Source: Acidobacteriota bacterium (lineage in GTDB: Bacteria; Acidobacteriota; Polarisedimenticolia; Gp22-AA2). From it: a stretch of 46,448 nt of DNA. The notes below the pieces were generated by a model, which worked only from the letters and a program-made list of their open reading frames with translations, ran no database searches and was not told where the DNA came from. The DNA lies in assembly GCA_003223135.1 (NCBI GenBank), contig QHXX01000102.1, positions 1 to 46,448 of the forward strand. Reading direction: 5' to 3'. Of the stretch, positions 33,980 to 45,072 are shown piece by piece. Each line of letters starts with the position of its first letter. The first letter of the stretch is position 1. Position numbers and translations under genes: made by a program.

Positions 33980-35646
33980 CGTCGCTCCTCGCGCGCCGCC
34001 TGCGTCGTCGCTTGGCGCGCCAGCTGCATGGTGACCTCCGTGCCGGAGCCCCTGCGGCTCTTCACGCGGATGCGCCCCCCATGCTCTTCGATGATGCGGT
34101 AGACGATCGCCAGGCCCAGCCCGGTGCCGCTCGCGAACGATCCGTGGAACGGCTGGAAGTTCGTGGCGATGTCCTCCTCGGACATGCCGATCCCTGTATC
34201 GGCAAAGGTCACCGTCACCTGCCCGTCCCCCGGCCCGAAGGCGCTGACCGTCAACGTGCCGCCCTCGGGCATGGCCCTCAGGGCGTTCTTGGCGAGATTC
34301 CAGAACACCTGCTTCATCCGGTTCACGTCGAAGTCGAAGCGGATCGTCTCGGGGCGGAAGCGGGTCGCGACCCGATGGTGTGGCCGTTGCTCCTCGCTGT
34401 TCTCCAGGAGGCTCAGCGTCTCGCGCAGGACTCCCACGAGATCCGCCGTCTCCGGATGGAAGCGCCCTGGCTTGGCGAACAGGAGGAAGTCCCGGATGAT
34501 CTGGTCCAGTCGCTTCGACTCTTTGATCACAATGTCCATCAGCTCCGCCGCGTCTCCCTGCGGCTTCAAGTCACGCTTGAGGACCTGCACCGACCCGCTG
34601 ATGGACGCCAGGGGATTGCGCAGCTCGTGCGCCACGCCGGCCGCCATCTCTCCCAGGGCCGCCATGCGCTTCTTGAGCGCCACCTCGTCCTCCAGGGCGC
34701 GGATCTCGGTGAGGTCCTGAAAGATGAAGATCATCCCCAGCGGCGCGCCGTCGCGCTCCCGAAGCACCGAGACCGTGAACCCGAGGAACATCTTGCGACC
34801 GCGCCCGTCGTCGTAGTCCAGCTCGGAGCGGAAGCGCTTTTCGCGCTCGAGCGCCGAGCGCACGCGATCCAAGAACGGCGGCCCCTGCCCGAGGACGTCG
34901 GCGATGTTGCGGCGGACGAGATCGGTGATGGGCCGGCCGGTGATCTCCACAGCACCGCGGTTCGCGAAGGTGATCGCCCCCTCCCCGTCGGCCGTCAGGA
35001 GCCCCGAGTTCATGCTTTCGATGATGTTGTCGTTGTAGTCCCGAAGCTGCGCCAGATCGTCCCGGCGCATCTGCAGCTCCCGCCCCGTGCGCCTCAGATT
35101 CTCGGTCAGGGAGGAGGCCAGATAGGCGACCGCGAAGAACGACACCAGGTGCGCGACCAGGGAGTACAGGATGCGCACGGTGGCCGCTTCGCCCTCCTCG
35201 GCTCCGGCGGGTGCGGGCGGGAGCACGCTCCTCTGGACCAGCAGGACCATGCTCGCGTACATCAGCCAGGAGCATGCCGCCACCAGGAATCCGCCGCGTC
35301 GCACCAGCAGGATGCTGCCGATGATGATCGTCAGAAGATAGAGGAACGAGAAGGGGCTCGCAGCACCTCCGGTCAGGTAGACGAAACCCGTCACCACCAG
35401 GAGGTCGCCGATGAGCTGCGCGTAGATCTGGGGCGGGACGGCCCGCAGCATGCGCGACATGACCGCGTAGGCGATCGTCATGGCGTAGGTGACGACCGCC
35501 AGCACGTAGAACGGCTGGAGCGACAGGAGCGGGCGGTACATCAGCTCGATGACGAACGTCGAGACCATGAGGGTCGTGATGATCACGACCCTGAAGGTCA
35601 TGAGCCAGTCGAGCTGCCTTCGGAGTTCCCGCTCCTGCGCTCCCAT
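33964..35646 (-). CDS. pilS: Sensor histidine kinase PilS
   Basis: 560 residues. Six hydrophobic segments in the first 180 residues match the six-helix membrane sensor of PilS, then a short coiled linker, a PAS domain (about 205-305: IESMNSGLLTADGEGAITFAN), H-box LGEMAAGVAHELRNP with phospho-acceptor His340, N-box FWNLAKNALRAMP, and ATPase motifs FADTGIGM, GTGLGLAIVYRI. Known: PilS phosphorylates PilR and in Pseudomonas senses pilin in the membrane through these helices. The gene follows pilC by 8 bases with a weak ribosome site, so translation is probably coupled. This is the cognate kinase; the second kinase at 3019 has a different sensor. Confidence 0.93.
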   Translation of the reverse strand: MGAQERELRRQLDWLMTFRVVIITTLMVSTFVIELMYRPLLSLQPFYVLAVVTYAMTIAYAVMSRMLRAVPPQIYAQLIGDLLVVTGFVYLTGGAASPFSFLYLLTIIIGSILLVRRGGFLVAACSWLMYASMVLLVQRSVLPPAPAGAEEGEAATVRILYSLVAHLVSFFAVAYLASSLTENLRRTGRELQMRRDDLAQLRDYNDNIIESMNSGLLTADGEGAITFANRGAVEITGRPITDLVRRNIADVLGQGPPFLDRVRSALEREKRFRSELDYDDGRGRKMFLGFTVSVLRERDGAPLGMIFIFQDLTEIRALEDEVALKKRMAALGEMAAGVAHELRNPLASISGSVQVLKRDLKPQGDAAELMDIVIKESKRLDQIIRDFLLFAKPGRFHPETADLVGVLRETLSLLENSEEQRPHHRVATRFRPETIRFDFDVNRMKQVFWNLAKNALRAMPEGGTLTVSAFGPGDGQVTVTFADTGIGMSEEDIATNFQPFHGSFASGTGLGLAIVYRIIEEHGGRIRVKSRRGSGTEVTMQLARQATTQAAREERRWTAS

Positions 35647-35654
35647 TCATGCGC

Positions 35655-36857
35655 CTAGGCGATCTTGCCGAGCAGGCTGAACATCGGCATGTACATCGAG
35701 ATGACGATGCCGCCGATCATGACGCCGAGGAACAGGATCATGACCGGTTCGAGGAGGGCCATCAGGTTCTCGACCGCTTCGTCCACCTCGTCCTCGTAAA
35801 AGTCGGCAATCTTCGCAAGCATCGTGTCCAGCGCCCCGGTCTGCTCCCCGACGCTGATCATCTGCACCACCATCGACGGGAACACGCCGGTCTCCTCCAG
35901 GGGTCCGGCGATGGTTTTCCCCTCCTCGATGCTCTTGCGCGTGGCCATGATGGCGTCCTCGACGATGGCGTTGCCCGAGGTGCGGGCCGTGATCTCGAGA
36001 CCCTCGAGGATCGGCACGCCCGACTGGATGAGGGTGCCCAGCGTGCGGCAGAAGCGCGCCACGGAGATCTTGCGCATCAGGTCGCCGAGCACCGGAATCT
36101 TCAAGGTGAACGCGTCGATCTGATGGCGTCCCTTGTAGGTCTTGTAGTACCGGTTCAGGAAGAACGCGACCCCGCCGCCCGCCAGAACCAGGAGGGGCAT
36201 GTAGCGGCCCAGGAAGTTGCTGACCGCGATGGTGATCCGGGTCGGAAGCGGCAGCGTCGCCCCGAGCCCCTGGAACAGCATGGCGAAGGTCGGGATGACC
36301 TTCCACAGGATGACGACGACCACGCCGATGGCGATCGTGATGACCGCCACGGGATAGATCATCGCCGACCGCACGGCCGCCTTCAGCTTGACCGCCTTTT
36401 CGATGTATTGCGCCAGGCGCTGCAGGATGGTGTCGAGAATACCGCCCGACTCGCCGGCGGCGATCATGTTGCAGAACAGGGCGTTGAACACCTTGGGGTG
36501 CTTGCGCAGGGAATCGGCGAGGGTCGAGCCGGACTCGACATCCTGGCGCACCTGGAACAGGACCTTCTGGAAGGCGCGGTTTTTCTGCTGGGAACCCAGG
36601 ATCTCCAGGCACTGCACCAGCGGCAGTCCGGCATCGATCATGACCGAGAACTGCCGCGTGAAGATGGCGATCTCCTTCTGGCCGACGCCGCCGCCGAACT
36701 TTGGAACGGCGAGCTCCTTCCCCTTCTCGGTCACCGCCGACACCAGGATCTGCTGGCGGCGAAGAAGGGCGATCACCGCTTCCTTGCTCTCGGCGGCGAC
36801 CGAGCCCTCCTGCATCTTTCCCATCCTGTTCTTGCCCTTCCAGGTGTATGTCGGCAT
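35655..36857 (-). CDS. pilC: Inner-membrane platform protein PilC
   Basis: 400 residues, the usual length. Two homologous GspF domains: first about 70-190 with MIDAGLPLVQCLEILGSQQ and MIAAGESGGILDTILQRLA, second about 270-395 with LIQSGVPILEGLEITARTSG and MISVGEQTGALDTMLAKIA; each is followed by a membrane-spanning pair. The N-terminus (YTWKGKNRMGKMQEG) is the standard PilC/GspF start. GAGGAG precedes ATG 36857. Known: PilC couples the cytoplasmic PilB/PilT motors to pilin in the inner membrane. Encoded 27 bases after pilT. Confidence 0.95.
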   Translation of the reverse strand: MPTYTWKGKNRMGKMQEGSVAAESKEAVIALLRRQQILVSAVTEKGKELAVPKFGGGVGQKEIAIFTRQFSVMIDAGLPLVQCLEILGSQQKNRAFQKVLFQVRQDVESGSTLADSLRKHPKVFNALFCNMIAAGESGGILDTILQRLAQYIEKAVKLKAAVRSAMIYPVAVITIAIGVVVVILWKVIPTFAMLFQGLGATLPLPTRITIAVSNFLGRYMPLLVLAGGGVAFFLNRYYKTYKGRHQIDAFTLKIPVLGDLMRKISVARFCRTLGTLIQSGVPILEGLEITARTSGNAIVEDAIMATRKSIEEGKTIAGPLEETGVFPSMVVQMISVGEQTGALDTMLAKIADFYEDEVDEAVENLMALLEPVMILFLGVMIGGIVISMYMPMFSLLGKIA

Positions 36858-36884
36858 GCTGGCTCCTCGTGCGTCTCCCGGGCG

Positions 36885-37987
36885 CTACTTGCGGGCCGCC
36901 GAGCGCACGGCGGCGTTGCTCGCCGCGGTCGGCTGGTTGATGAGCCCCGCGCCGCGATTGATCATCTCCTGCAGCTCGTCCGGGTTGCTGCTGTGCGACA
37001 GGGCCGTGGTCAGCGTGATCTGCTTCTTGAAGTAGAGGCTGGCGAGCGATTGGTTGAACGTCTGCATCCCGAACTGGGACTGGCCCGTCTGCATCATCGA
37101 GTAGATCTGATGGATCTTGTCCTCGCGGACCAGGTTCCGGATGGCCGAGTTGGGGATCAGGATCTCCATGGCCAGGCAGCGACCCTTCCCGGAGGCCTTC
37201 GGGAGCAGCGCCTGGCACAGGATGCCCTCCATCACGAAGGAGAGCTGGGCGCGGATTTGCGACTGCTGGTGCGCCGGGAAGACGTCGATGATGCGGTTGA
37301 TGGTCTGGGCCGCCGAGTTGGTATGCAGGGTGCCGAAGGTCAGGTGACCGGTCTCGGCGATGCGCAGCGCCGCCTCGATGGTCTCGAGGTCGCGCATTTC
37401 CCCGATCAGCACGACGTCCGGATCCTGCCGCAGCACCGACTTGAGCGCGTTGCTGAACGAATGGGTGTCGGCGAACAGCTCCCGCTGGTTGACGATGCAG
37501 CTCTTGTGACCGTGCAGGTATTCGACCGGATCCTCGATCGTGACGATGTGCCCCTTGTCTTCGTTGTTGATCTTGTCGATCATCGCGGCCAGAGTGGTCG
37601 ACTTGCCCGAACCGGTCGGACCGGTCACGAGGATGAGGCCGCGCGGCTTGTCGCACAGATTGGCCACGACGTCGGGGAGGCCGAGATCCTGGAAGCTCTT
37701 CACCTCCCAGGGGATGGTCCGGTAGGCGGCGGCGACGGCGCCGCGCTGACTGAAGATGTTCGCCCGGAAGCGCGCCAGCCCGCGCACGCCGAAGGAGAAG
37801 TCCAGCTCCAGGTTCTCCTCGAAGCGGTGCTTCTGGTTGTCGGTCAGGACGCTGTAGGCCAGGGCCTTGGTCTCGGGCGCCGTCAGCGGGGGGAGCTGCA
37901 ACGGCACCAGCTTGCCGTCCACGCGGATTTGCGGCGGAGAATTGGTCGTGACGTGCAGGTCGGTTCCACTCTGCTCGACCAGCGTCT

Positions 37988-37991
<4 letters not shown>
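36885..37991 (-). CDS. pilT: Twitching motility ATPase PilT (pilus retraction)
   Basis: 368 residues from GTG 37991, whose first base overlaps the pilB stop (GTGA). Begins VKTLVEQSGTDLHVTTNSPP, i.e. it lacks about 8-10 residues usually found before the helix. Walker A GPTGSGKS (124-131), Asp box TIEDPVEYLHGHKS, Walker B VVLIGEMRD, His box GTLHTNSAAQTI and the PilT-specific AIRNLVRE motif are all present, so it is a retraction ATPase rather than a second PilB. Known: hexameric ATPase that depolymerises the pilus; sequence includes a long C-terminal tail (residues about 335-368) rich in Asn/Ala/Ser. The shared truncated junction with pilB is discussed as a finding. Confidence 0.93.
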
Positions 37992-39577
<1,586 letters not shown>

Positions 39578-39652
39578 TCAGATCCTCACCGGGATACTGC
39601 GGACGGACAGCGCTTCCTGCGTGAGCATGCGCATACTCGAGTACGGAGTGAC

Positions 39653-39681
39653 AAATTATGTACCTGAACAATTTCTGTCAA
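39653..39681 (-). promoter_or_regulatory. Sigma-70-like promoter of the pilBTCSR operon
   Basis: Minus strand TTGACA (39681-39676) followed by TAATTT after 17 bases (39658-39653), or CATAAT after 15 (39660-39655). It lies in the AT-rich 216-base gap (39578-39793) between two divergent genes, about 75 bases before pilB. Confidence 0.5.
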
Positions 39682-39733
39682 GTGATTCCTGGAAATATGA
39701 CTACAAAGATTTGACGGATCGCAGACGAATGTG

Positions 39734-39761
39734 TTGACAATTCTATTGCTACAGCTAAGTT
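39734..39761 (+). promoter_or_regulatory. Weak candidate promoter for the plus-strand membrane protein
   Basis: TTGACA at 39734-39739 and TAAGTT at 39756-39761 (16-base spacer). The -35 box is perfect but the -10 is poor (3 of 6). Position fits a divergent promoter opposite the pilB one. Confidence 0.28.
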
Positions 39762-39793
39762 ACTGATAGGCAGCGTGATATCAGGGCCCAAGA

Positions 39794-40828
39794 GTGATGA
39801 TTTCGGCCGACTGGAGTGAAGACACAGGGGTGGGGCACGGAGGTCGACGACTGTCCGGCGACTCCGGTGGAAGGAGCGACCGCATTGTCGGAAGCATCCT
39901 CTTCCTCATCGTGATCATCGTCTGGGGGGCCCGGGCAGGGGCTCGCTACGGGCCGGAGATGTACTTTGAAGGGGATTGCCCGTACTACATCTCAACCACC
40001 CTGTCGATCTGGCACGACTTCGACGTCGACCTGAGCGACCAGCTGCGCGGGGGGCTGGCGGTCCACGGACGGCAGATAGCTCTCGGGCGGAACGGTCAGT
40101 GGTACCCCAAACATCCGCTCCTCATGCCGCTCCTGACCGTGCCGTTCTACGCGCTCTTCGGGATGCCGGGGTTCGCGCTGTTCGGCGTGCTGGTCCTGGG
40201 TTCACTCGCAGTGACGCTCTTCCTCCTGGCGCGGTTGTTCGCGCCTCGACTGGCGGCGGCGGGTGGTGCCCTCCTGATGGTCGCGGGAACGTTCCTGAGG
40301 CACTACGACTACAACATCACGCCCGATCTGCTTGCGGCTTTGCTCGCGGCACTCGGACTTCTCCTGCTCCTGCGTGGCCGGGGCGTCGGGGGCGGGTGTG
40401 TGCTCGGGTTCGCGGTCCTCGCGAAGCTGACCTATCTGTTCCTGCTGCCGTTCGCCTGGGTCTACGCCTTCCTCCGCGGCGGACGCCGCGGCCTCGCGTG
40501 TTCGATCGCGGCGGCGGCCGGCCCGCTGGGTCTTCTCCTGCTTCTCAACCTCGCCCTCTTCGGCTCTCCGTTCATAAGCTCCTACGACAGGAACATTGTG
40601 CTCCAGGACGGAGCGCTTACGATCGTCAGCCACCGGGGCCAGTTCGATCAAGGCCTGCTGCACGGTCTGTCAGGCGAGCTCTTCGACCGGAATCACGGCC
40701 TCATCCCCACATCGCCCGCCCTCTGGCTCGCCGTCCCCGGCTTTGCCCTGATGCTGCGCAGGTACCGTCGTGAGGCGGTGCTCATGCTCCTTTTGGGGGA
40801 GTTCTATCTTTTCCTGTTCGCGACTTAG
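39794..40828 (+). CDS. GT-C-like membrane protein, cut short by in-frame TAG
   Basis: 344 residues to the stop, starting GTG 39794 or ATG 39797 (weak ribosome site). After a polar N-terminus and one membrane segment there is a periplasmic Asp-rich loop (YFEGDCPYYISTTLSIWHDF, then DVDLSDQL) and NGQWYPKHPLLMPLLTVPFY, features of GT-39/GT-C-type sugar transferases, followed by about seven more hydrophobic segments. The TAG at 40826-40828 falls between FYLFLFAT and RYWATTRYGNRFLI; the same frame continues for 54 codons to a TAG at 40991-40993. The downstream part is hydrophobic and protein-like, so the 344-residue product lacks its last membrane segment. Only plus-strand gene in the window, convergent with 40978-41214 (16-base overlap if the extended frame is counted). 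Confidence 0.78.
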   Translation: MMISADWSEDTGVGHGGRRLSGDSGGRSDRIVGSILFLIVIIVWGARAGARYGPEMYFEGDCPYYISTTLSIWHDFDVDLSDQLRGGLAVHGRQIALGRNGQWYPKHPLLMPLLTVPFYALFGMPGFALFGVLVLGSLAVTLFLLARLFAPRLAAAGGALLMVAGTFLRHYDYNITPDLLAALLAALGLLLLLRGRGVGGGCVLGFAVLAKLTYLFLLPFAWVYAFLRGGRRGLACSIAAAAGPLGLLLLLNLALFGSPFISSYDRNIVLQDGALTIVSHRGQFDQGLLHGLSGELFDRNHGLIPTSPALWLAVPGFALMLRRYRREAVLMLLLGEFYLFLFAT

Positions 40829-40993
40829 CGGTACTGGGCCACCACGCGTTACGGGAACCGCTTCCTGATCCTGCTTCTGGTTCTCATGGCCGCACCCGTG
40901 GCGCTGGCGCTTGAGTGGATGGCGGACCGGCTGAAGGCGTGGGTGAGCGTCGCCCGCTCGGAGCGTCGCGCGGCGGCTCAGTCCGGCTCGTAG
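40829..40993 (+). pseudogene. In-frame continuation of the GT-C-like gene after the TAG
   Basis: 54 sense codons in the frame of the upstream gene, reading RYWATTRYGNRFLILLLVLM, then a second half with APVALALEWMADRLKAWV. The TRYGNRFL segment followed by a membrane helix is typical of the C-terminus of such transferases, and there is no start codon or ribosome site of its own in a useful place. Either the gene is inactivated by a nonsense mutation, or the base is a sequencing/assembly error, or TAG is read through. Confidence 0.6.
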
Positions 40994-41214
40994 CGCAATT
41001 CCATCGAAGTGCGCGACCCGAGCGCCCGGCGCAGGAGGGTGATGAGGTCCGAATCGGCACCGCTCCCCTCGAGGTAACTGATGACTTTGGGATTGATGTT
41101 GTAGGTGTACTCGTCCAGGCTCTCGTCGGCGAGCTCTTCGACCAGGACATCCAGCTGCGCTTCCGAGATGATTCCGACTTCGTTCTCGTTCTCGTTGTCG
41201 TAGAGCTTGATCAT
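40978..41214 (-). CDS. Small acidic conserved protein
   Basis: 78 residues, highly acidic, one domain: an N-terminal strand-rich MIKLYDNENENEVGIISEAQ, a helix LDVLVEELADESLDEY and a C-terminal helix GADSDLITLLRRALG ending RTSMELRYEPD. GGGAGGG lies 7 bases before ATG 41214. I recognise the pattern (MIKLYD..., ISEEQL, GAD, LLRKALG) as a small family present in several bacterial phyla, sometimes annotated as galactosyldiacylglycerol synthase without support; no known function. Cytoplasmic, no signal or membrane segment. Last gene of the accBC-aroK group, facing the plus-strand gene. Confidence 0.72.
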   Translation of the reverse strand: MIKLYDNENENEVGIISEAQLDVLVEELADESLDEYTYNINPKVISYLEGSGADSDLITLLRRALGSRTSMELRYEPD

Positions 41215-41250
41215 CGCGTCCCTCCCGAGATGCCCGCCCGGGCCGACCTC

Positions 41251-41454
41251 CTAAGCGCCGGGACCGCCCCGGCTCCTGAGAGTAAGAAAGTAGACCCCCA
41301 GACCGCCTGCCGCCAGCAGGGAGGCGGTGCCCCGCGCCATCCCGCCCGGTCCGCCCCCCGTCCCGCGCGCCCCTGCGTATTCCCACAGCGCGTAAAACGC
41401 GAAGAAGGCGATCGCCGCCCCGATCAGAATCCGGTGCGCCGTCAGCAGGGTCAT
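41251..41454 (-). CDS. Small two-helix membrane protein
   Basis: 67 residues: MTLLTAHRILIGAAIAFFAF, a short Gly/Ala-rich loop (GARGTGGGPGG), then a second hydrophobic stretch ending LTLRSRGGPGA. AGGAG is 8 bases before ATG 41454; the longer frame to 41586 is Arg/Cys-rich noise inside the phosphoesterase gene. Function unknown. It starts 10 bases after the metallophosphoesterase stop and ends 36 bases before the small acidic protein, so probably co-transcribed. Confidence 0.68.
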   Translation of the reverse strand: MTLLTAHRILIGAAIAFFAFYALWEYAGARGTGGGPGGMARGTASLLAAGGLGVYFLTLRSRGGPGA

Positions 41455-41464
41455 GGCCCGGCTC

Positions 41465-42205
41465 CTACACTCCGAGTATGAGACGGTCGCCCAGCCACCG
41501 CGGCAGGCCTGCCCGCAGGATCTTCTCACGCGCCTCGGCGGCGGGGTACGGGACGCGATGGATCGACACCACGTCCGATGCGTCATCGAAGAGGGCGAAT
41601 CCGCAGCGGGGATTGCGGTCGCGCGGCTGGCCCACCGACCCGGGGTTGATCAGGTAACGACGGCCGCGCTGGCACTCGATCACCAGCTCGTCGCCCAGGG
41701 CCGGCCGTCGGCTGATGCGGTCCCCCTCCAGGATGAAGGCGCCCGGGAAGTGGGTGTGTCCGAAGAAGCAGAGATCGAACGGCATCCCGTCGAAGCAGCG
41801 CCGCGCCTCCCCTTCCTCCAGGAGGTACCGGTCCTCGTCGAGCGGTGTGCCGTGACACAGGAACTTTCCGGAGGCGAATTCCACGGGCCCTTTCGGGAGC
41901 GCCGCGAGGAATTCGACGCTCGCCGGGGCCAGGGTCCGCCTCGTCCACAGGGCCGCCAGACGCGCCGCCTCGTTGAAGCCTTCCGCGTCCGAGAAAGATG
42001 CCGCGACCCTGTCATGGTTACCGCGGATCGCGAGAACCCCGGGCAGGTTGCGCAGGATTTCAATCACGTCGTTCGGGTCGGCGCCGTACCCGACCACGTC
42101 CCCCAGGACCAGGACCCGCTCGAATCCCAGGGGACGCGCCGCCGCAAGGACGGCCTGCAGGGCCTCCAGATTGCTGTGCAGGTCGGAAAGCACCAGGAAT
42201 CGCAT
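41465..42205 (-). CDS. Metallophosphoesterase (YfcE/MJ0936-like, calcineurin fold)
   Basis: 246 residues. Metal-binding motifs in order: LSDLHSNLEAL (Asp8, His10), VLGDVVGYGADPN, RGNHD, LCHGTP and FFGHTHFPG. This is the class of small two-metal phosphodiesterases that hydrolyse nucleotide or other phosphodiesters. ATG 42205 overlaps the aroK stop (ATGA). The extension to 42364 is arginine-rich and lies inside aroK, so it is rejected. Substrate not deducible. Confidence 0.88.
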   Translation of the reverse strand: MRFLVLSDLHSNLEALQAVLAAARPLGFERVLVLGDVVGYGADPNDVIEILRNLPGVLAIRGNHDRVAASFSDAEGFNEAARLAALWTRRTLAPASVEFLAALPKGPVEFASGKFLCHGTPLDEDRYLLEEGEARRCFDGMPFDLCFFGHTHFPGAFILEGDRISRRPALGDELVIECQRGRRYLINPGSVGQPRDRNPRCGFALFDDASDVVSIHRVPYPAAEAREKILRAGLPRWLGDRLILGV

Positions 42206-42705
42206 CAGAGGAGTCCGGCGATGCGCTCGGCGACCTCTTCGGCGGTAAGCCCCCCGGCGTCGACGTGCAGGGCGGCGGCCCGGTAGGATGGAAGGCGCCG
42301 GCGGTACAGCGCCTCCGCCTGGTTCTCGTCCTTCAGAAGCGGGCGACCCGGGCCGTCGGCGCAACGCCGCAGCGCGACCTCGAGTGGCAGCCGGATCCAG
42401 ACGGCGCGTCCCATGCCATCGATCAACCGGCGGTTGTCCTCGTGGGCGTAGGTGCCGCCGCCACAGGCGACGACCAGGCGCGTTCGCCCGCGCAGCGAGG
42501 CAAGGATCTCCGTTTCCCGCCGGCGGAAGTACGCCTCGCCCTCCTGGATGAAGATCCGCGGGATGCTGCGCCGCTCCGTCCCCACGATCTCCTCGTCCAG
42601 GTCCGTGAAGTCCCAGCCCATCAGGCGGGCCAGGTGCCTGCCGACAGTGGTTTTTCCGGCCCCCATGAAGCCGATCAGGAACACAAGACCCGGCCGTTCG
42701 CCCAT
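42205..42705 (-). CDS. aroK: Shikimate kinase
   Basis: 166 residues, usual size. P-loop GFMGAGKT (12-19), substrate-binding Asp pair in FTDLDEEI, RRRETEIL (Arg contact), the GGG motif VACGGGTYAHED and the lid with RPLL. Known: phosphorylates shikimate at O3 in the chorismate pathway. Follows accC by 25 bases; overlaps the phosphoesterase gene. No good ribosome site is visible, consistent with coupling to accC. Confidence 0.92.
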   Translation of the reverse strand: MGERPGLVFLIGFMGAGKTTVGRHLARLMGWDFTDLDEEIVGTERRSIPRIFIQEGEAYFRRRETEILASLRGRTRLVVACGGGTYAHEDNRRLIDGMGRAVWIRLPLEVALRRCADGPGRPLLKDENQAEALYRRRLPSYRAAALHVDAGGLTAEEVAERIAGLL

Positions 42706-42730
42706 GGTCGGTGGCGGTCCCCCCGGATCC

Positions 42731-44095
42731 TCAGGAGGCGACGGCGGCCTCCTCCTTGCGCTCCAGGAGCCGGTCGAGAAAACCGGTGTGCAGGTTGCCC
42801 CGGATGAAATCGGGATCGTTCATGATGCGCCGGTGCAGGGGGATGTTCGTCCGAATCCCTTCGACGACCATCACCTCGAGCGAGCGCCGCATGCGGGAGA
42901 TTGCTTCCATGCGGTTGTTGCCCCGGGTGATCAGCTTGGCGATCATCGAGTCGTAGTAGGGCGAGATGGCGCACTCGGGATGGGCGGCGGTGTCGACCCG
43001 CACACCGGGCCCTCCGGGCAAATGGAAGGTGGTGATCTTCCCCGGCGACGGCGCAAAGGTCTCGGGATCCTCGGCGTTGACACGGCACTCGATCGAGTGG
43101 CCGGTGACCTGGATGTCCTCCTGACGGAAGGCCAGTGATTCTCCTGCGGCGATCTTGATCTGTTCCTTGATGAGGTCGATGCCGGTCACCATCTCGGTCA
43201 CCGGGTGCTCGACCTGGATCCGCGTGTTCATCTCGATGAAGTAGAAGCGCCCATCCTCGTCGAGCAGGAATTCCACCGTCCCGGCGTTCTGATAACCGAC
43301 CGTACGCGCCACTTTCAGGGCCACCTCGGTCATTCGGCGCCGCAGCTTCGGCGTCAGGGCCGTGGAGGGCGCCTCTTCCACGATCTTCTGGTGGCGTCTC
43401 TGGATGGAGCACTCGCGCTCTCCCAGGGTGACGATATTGCCGTAGGAATCACCCAGGATCTGGAACTCGATGTGCCGCGGCGTCTTGATGTATTTCTCGA
43501 TGTAGACGTCCGGGACGCCGAAGGCCGCCTTGGCCTCCGTGCGCGCGGCGCTCATCGCGGGGATCAAATCGTCGGGCGTGTTGACGACGCGCATCCCCCG
43601 GCCTCCCCCGCCGGCGGCCGCCTTGACGATCACCGGATAGCCGATCTTGGCCGCGAGAGGCGCGGCGTCCTTCTCGTCGTTCACCGTGCCGCGGCTGCCG
43701 GGGATGATCGGCACGCCGGCGGCCAGCATCGTCTCGCGCGCCCTCGCTTTGTCTCCCATCAGGCGGATGACGTTGGGGCTGGGCCCGATGAACCGGAGGT
43801 GGCAGGCCTCGCACACCTCCGCGAAGTGGGCGGACTCGGCCAGAAATCCGTAGCCCGGATGGATCGCATCGGTGTCGGTGATCTCGGCGGCGGCGATGAC
43901 CGCGCCGATGTTCAGGTAGGAGTCGGCGTTTCGCGGCGGGCCGATGCAGATGTCCTCGTCGGCAAACTTGACGTGCAGCGAATCGGCGTCGGCCGTGGAA
44001 TACACGGCCACGGTCTGGATGCCGAGCTCGCGGCAGGCCCAGATGATGCGCAGGGCGATCTCACCGCGGTTGGCGATCAGGATCTTCTTGAACAT
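42731..44095 (-). CDS. accC: Acetyl-CoA carboxylase biotin carboxylase subunit
   Basis: 454 residues, full length. N-terminal [17 protein letters not shown], the ATP-grasp Gly-rich loop [51 protein letters not shown] with the catalytic Glu/Asn/Arg set, and the C-terminal ECRVNAEDP. Known: carboxylates biotin on AccB using ATP and bicarbonate, the first step of fatty-acid synthesis. Encoded 19 bases after accB with no clear ribosome site. Confidence 0.96.
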   Translation of the reverse strand: MFKKILIANRGEIALRIIWACRELGIQTVAVYSTADADSLHVKFADEDICIGPPRNADSYLNIGAVIAAAEITDTDAIHPGYGFLAESAHFAEVCEACHLRFIGPSPNVIRLMGDKARARETMLAAGVPIIPGSRGTVNDEKDAAPLAAKIGYPVIVKAAAGGGGRGMRVVNTPDDLIPAMSAARTEAKAAFGVPDVYIEKYIKTPRHIEFQILGDSYGNIVTLGERECSIQRRHQKIVEEAPSTALTPKLRRRMTEVALKVARTVGYQNAGTVEFLLDEDGRFYFIEMNTRIQVEHPVTEMVTGIDLIKEQIKIAAGESLAFRQEDIQVTGHSIECRVNAEDPETFAPSPGKITTFHLPGGPGVRVDTAAHPECAISPYYDSMIAKLITRGNNRMEAISRMRRSLEVMVVEGIRTNIPLHRRIMNDPDFIRGNLHTGFLDRLLERKEEAAVAS

Positions 44096-44114
44096 GGAGT
44101 GGGAGGGCGCCCGG

Positions 44115-44603
<489 letters not shown>

Positions 44604-44671
44604 ACGCGATCTCCGGGGGCCCGGGGCCGCTCGCGACACCCCCGCCCCGATGGACGCGCTCGACTCCCCGC

Positions 44672-44700
44672 ATCATAACCCAATGCGGCCCCAAATCCAG
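44672..44700 (-). promoter_or_regulatory. Weak candidate promoter of accBC
   Basis: Minus strand CTGGAT (44700-44695), 17 bases, TATGAT (44677-44672). The -10 is good (5 of 6), the -35 poor. It lies in the 112-base gap before accB, 69 bases from the start. Confidence 0.3.
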
Positions 44701-44715
44701 CGGCGCGCCTCACGC

Positions 44716-45072
44716 CTACCCGAGAGTTTGCTCGAGCTGCAGCCCCGCCCGCCTGACTTCGTAACGCGCGCGCCCCAGGAGGCACTCCGGCCCGGCGACC
44801 ACGCACAGATAGTAGTCGCCGCCGATCGACCGCAGGATGGCCAGACCCGACCGGCTGGTGACCGAGATCTCTTCCGGACCGCTCGACGCCGCCATCGCCC
44901 GCAGCGAGGCCGCCGCCCTCTTCACCAGGCCGATCCACTCGGCGGACGCCAGGTCGATGTTGAACGACGGCTTGGCCGCCACCTTCTCGACCGGAATGCC
45001 GTCGAGGCCGACCACCGCGGCGCCCATCACCTCGGGCACACGGTCCAGGATCTCTTGAAGGACGGCCTTCAT
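44716..45072 (-). CDS. Roadblock/LC7-domain protein
   Basis: 118 residues, single roadblock/LC7 fold: helix MKAVLQEILDRVPEVMG, strand AAVVGLDGIPVEKVAA, helix AEWIGLVKRAAASLRAMA, then strands GLAILRSIGGDYYLCVVAGP and helix RARYEVRRAGLQLEQTL. ATG 45072 overlaps the TPR protein stop (ATGA). Known: such proteins are small GTPase partners; in Myxococcus MglB of this fold regulates pilus polarity. Whether this one is MglB-like is unproven; no Ras-like GTPase gene is in the window. Confidence 0.85.
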   Translation of the reverse strand: MKAVLQEILDRVPEVMGAAVVGLDGIPVEKVAAKPSFNIDLASAEWIGLVKRAAASLRAMAASSGPEEISVTSRSGLAILRSIGGDYYLCVVAGPECLLGRARYEVRRAGLQLEQTLG

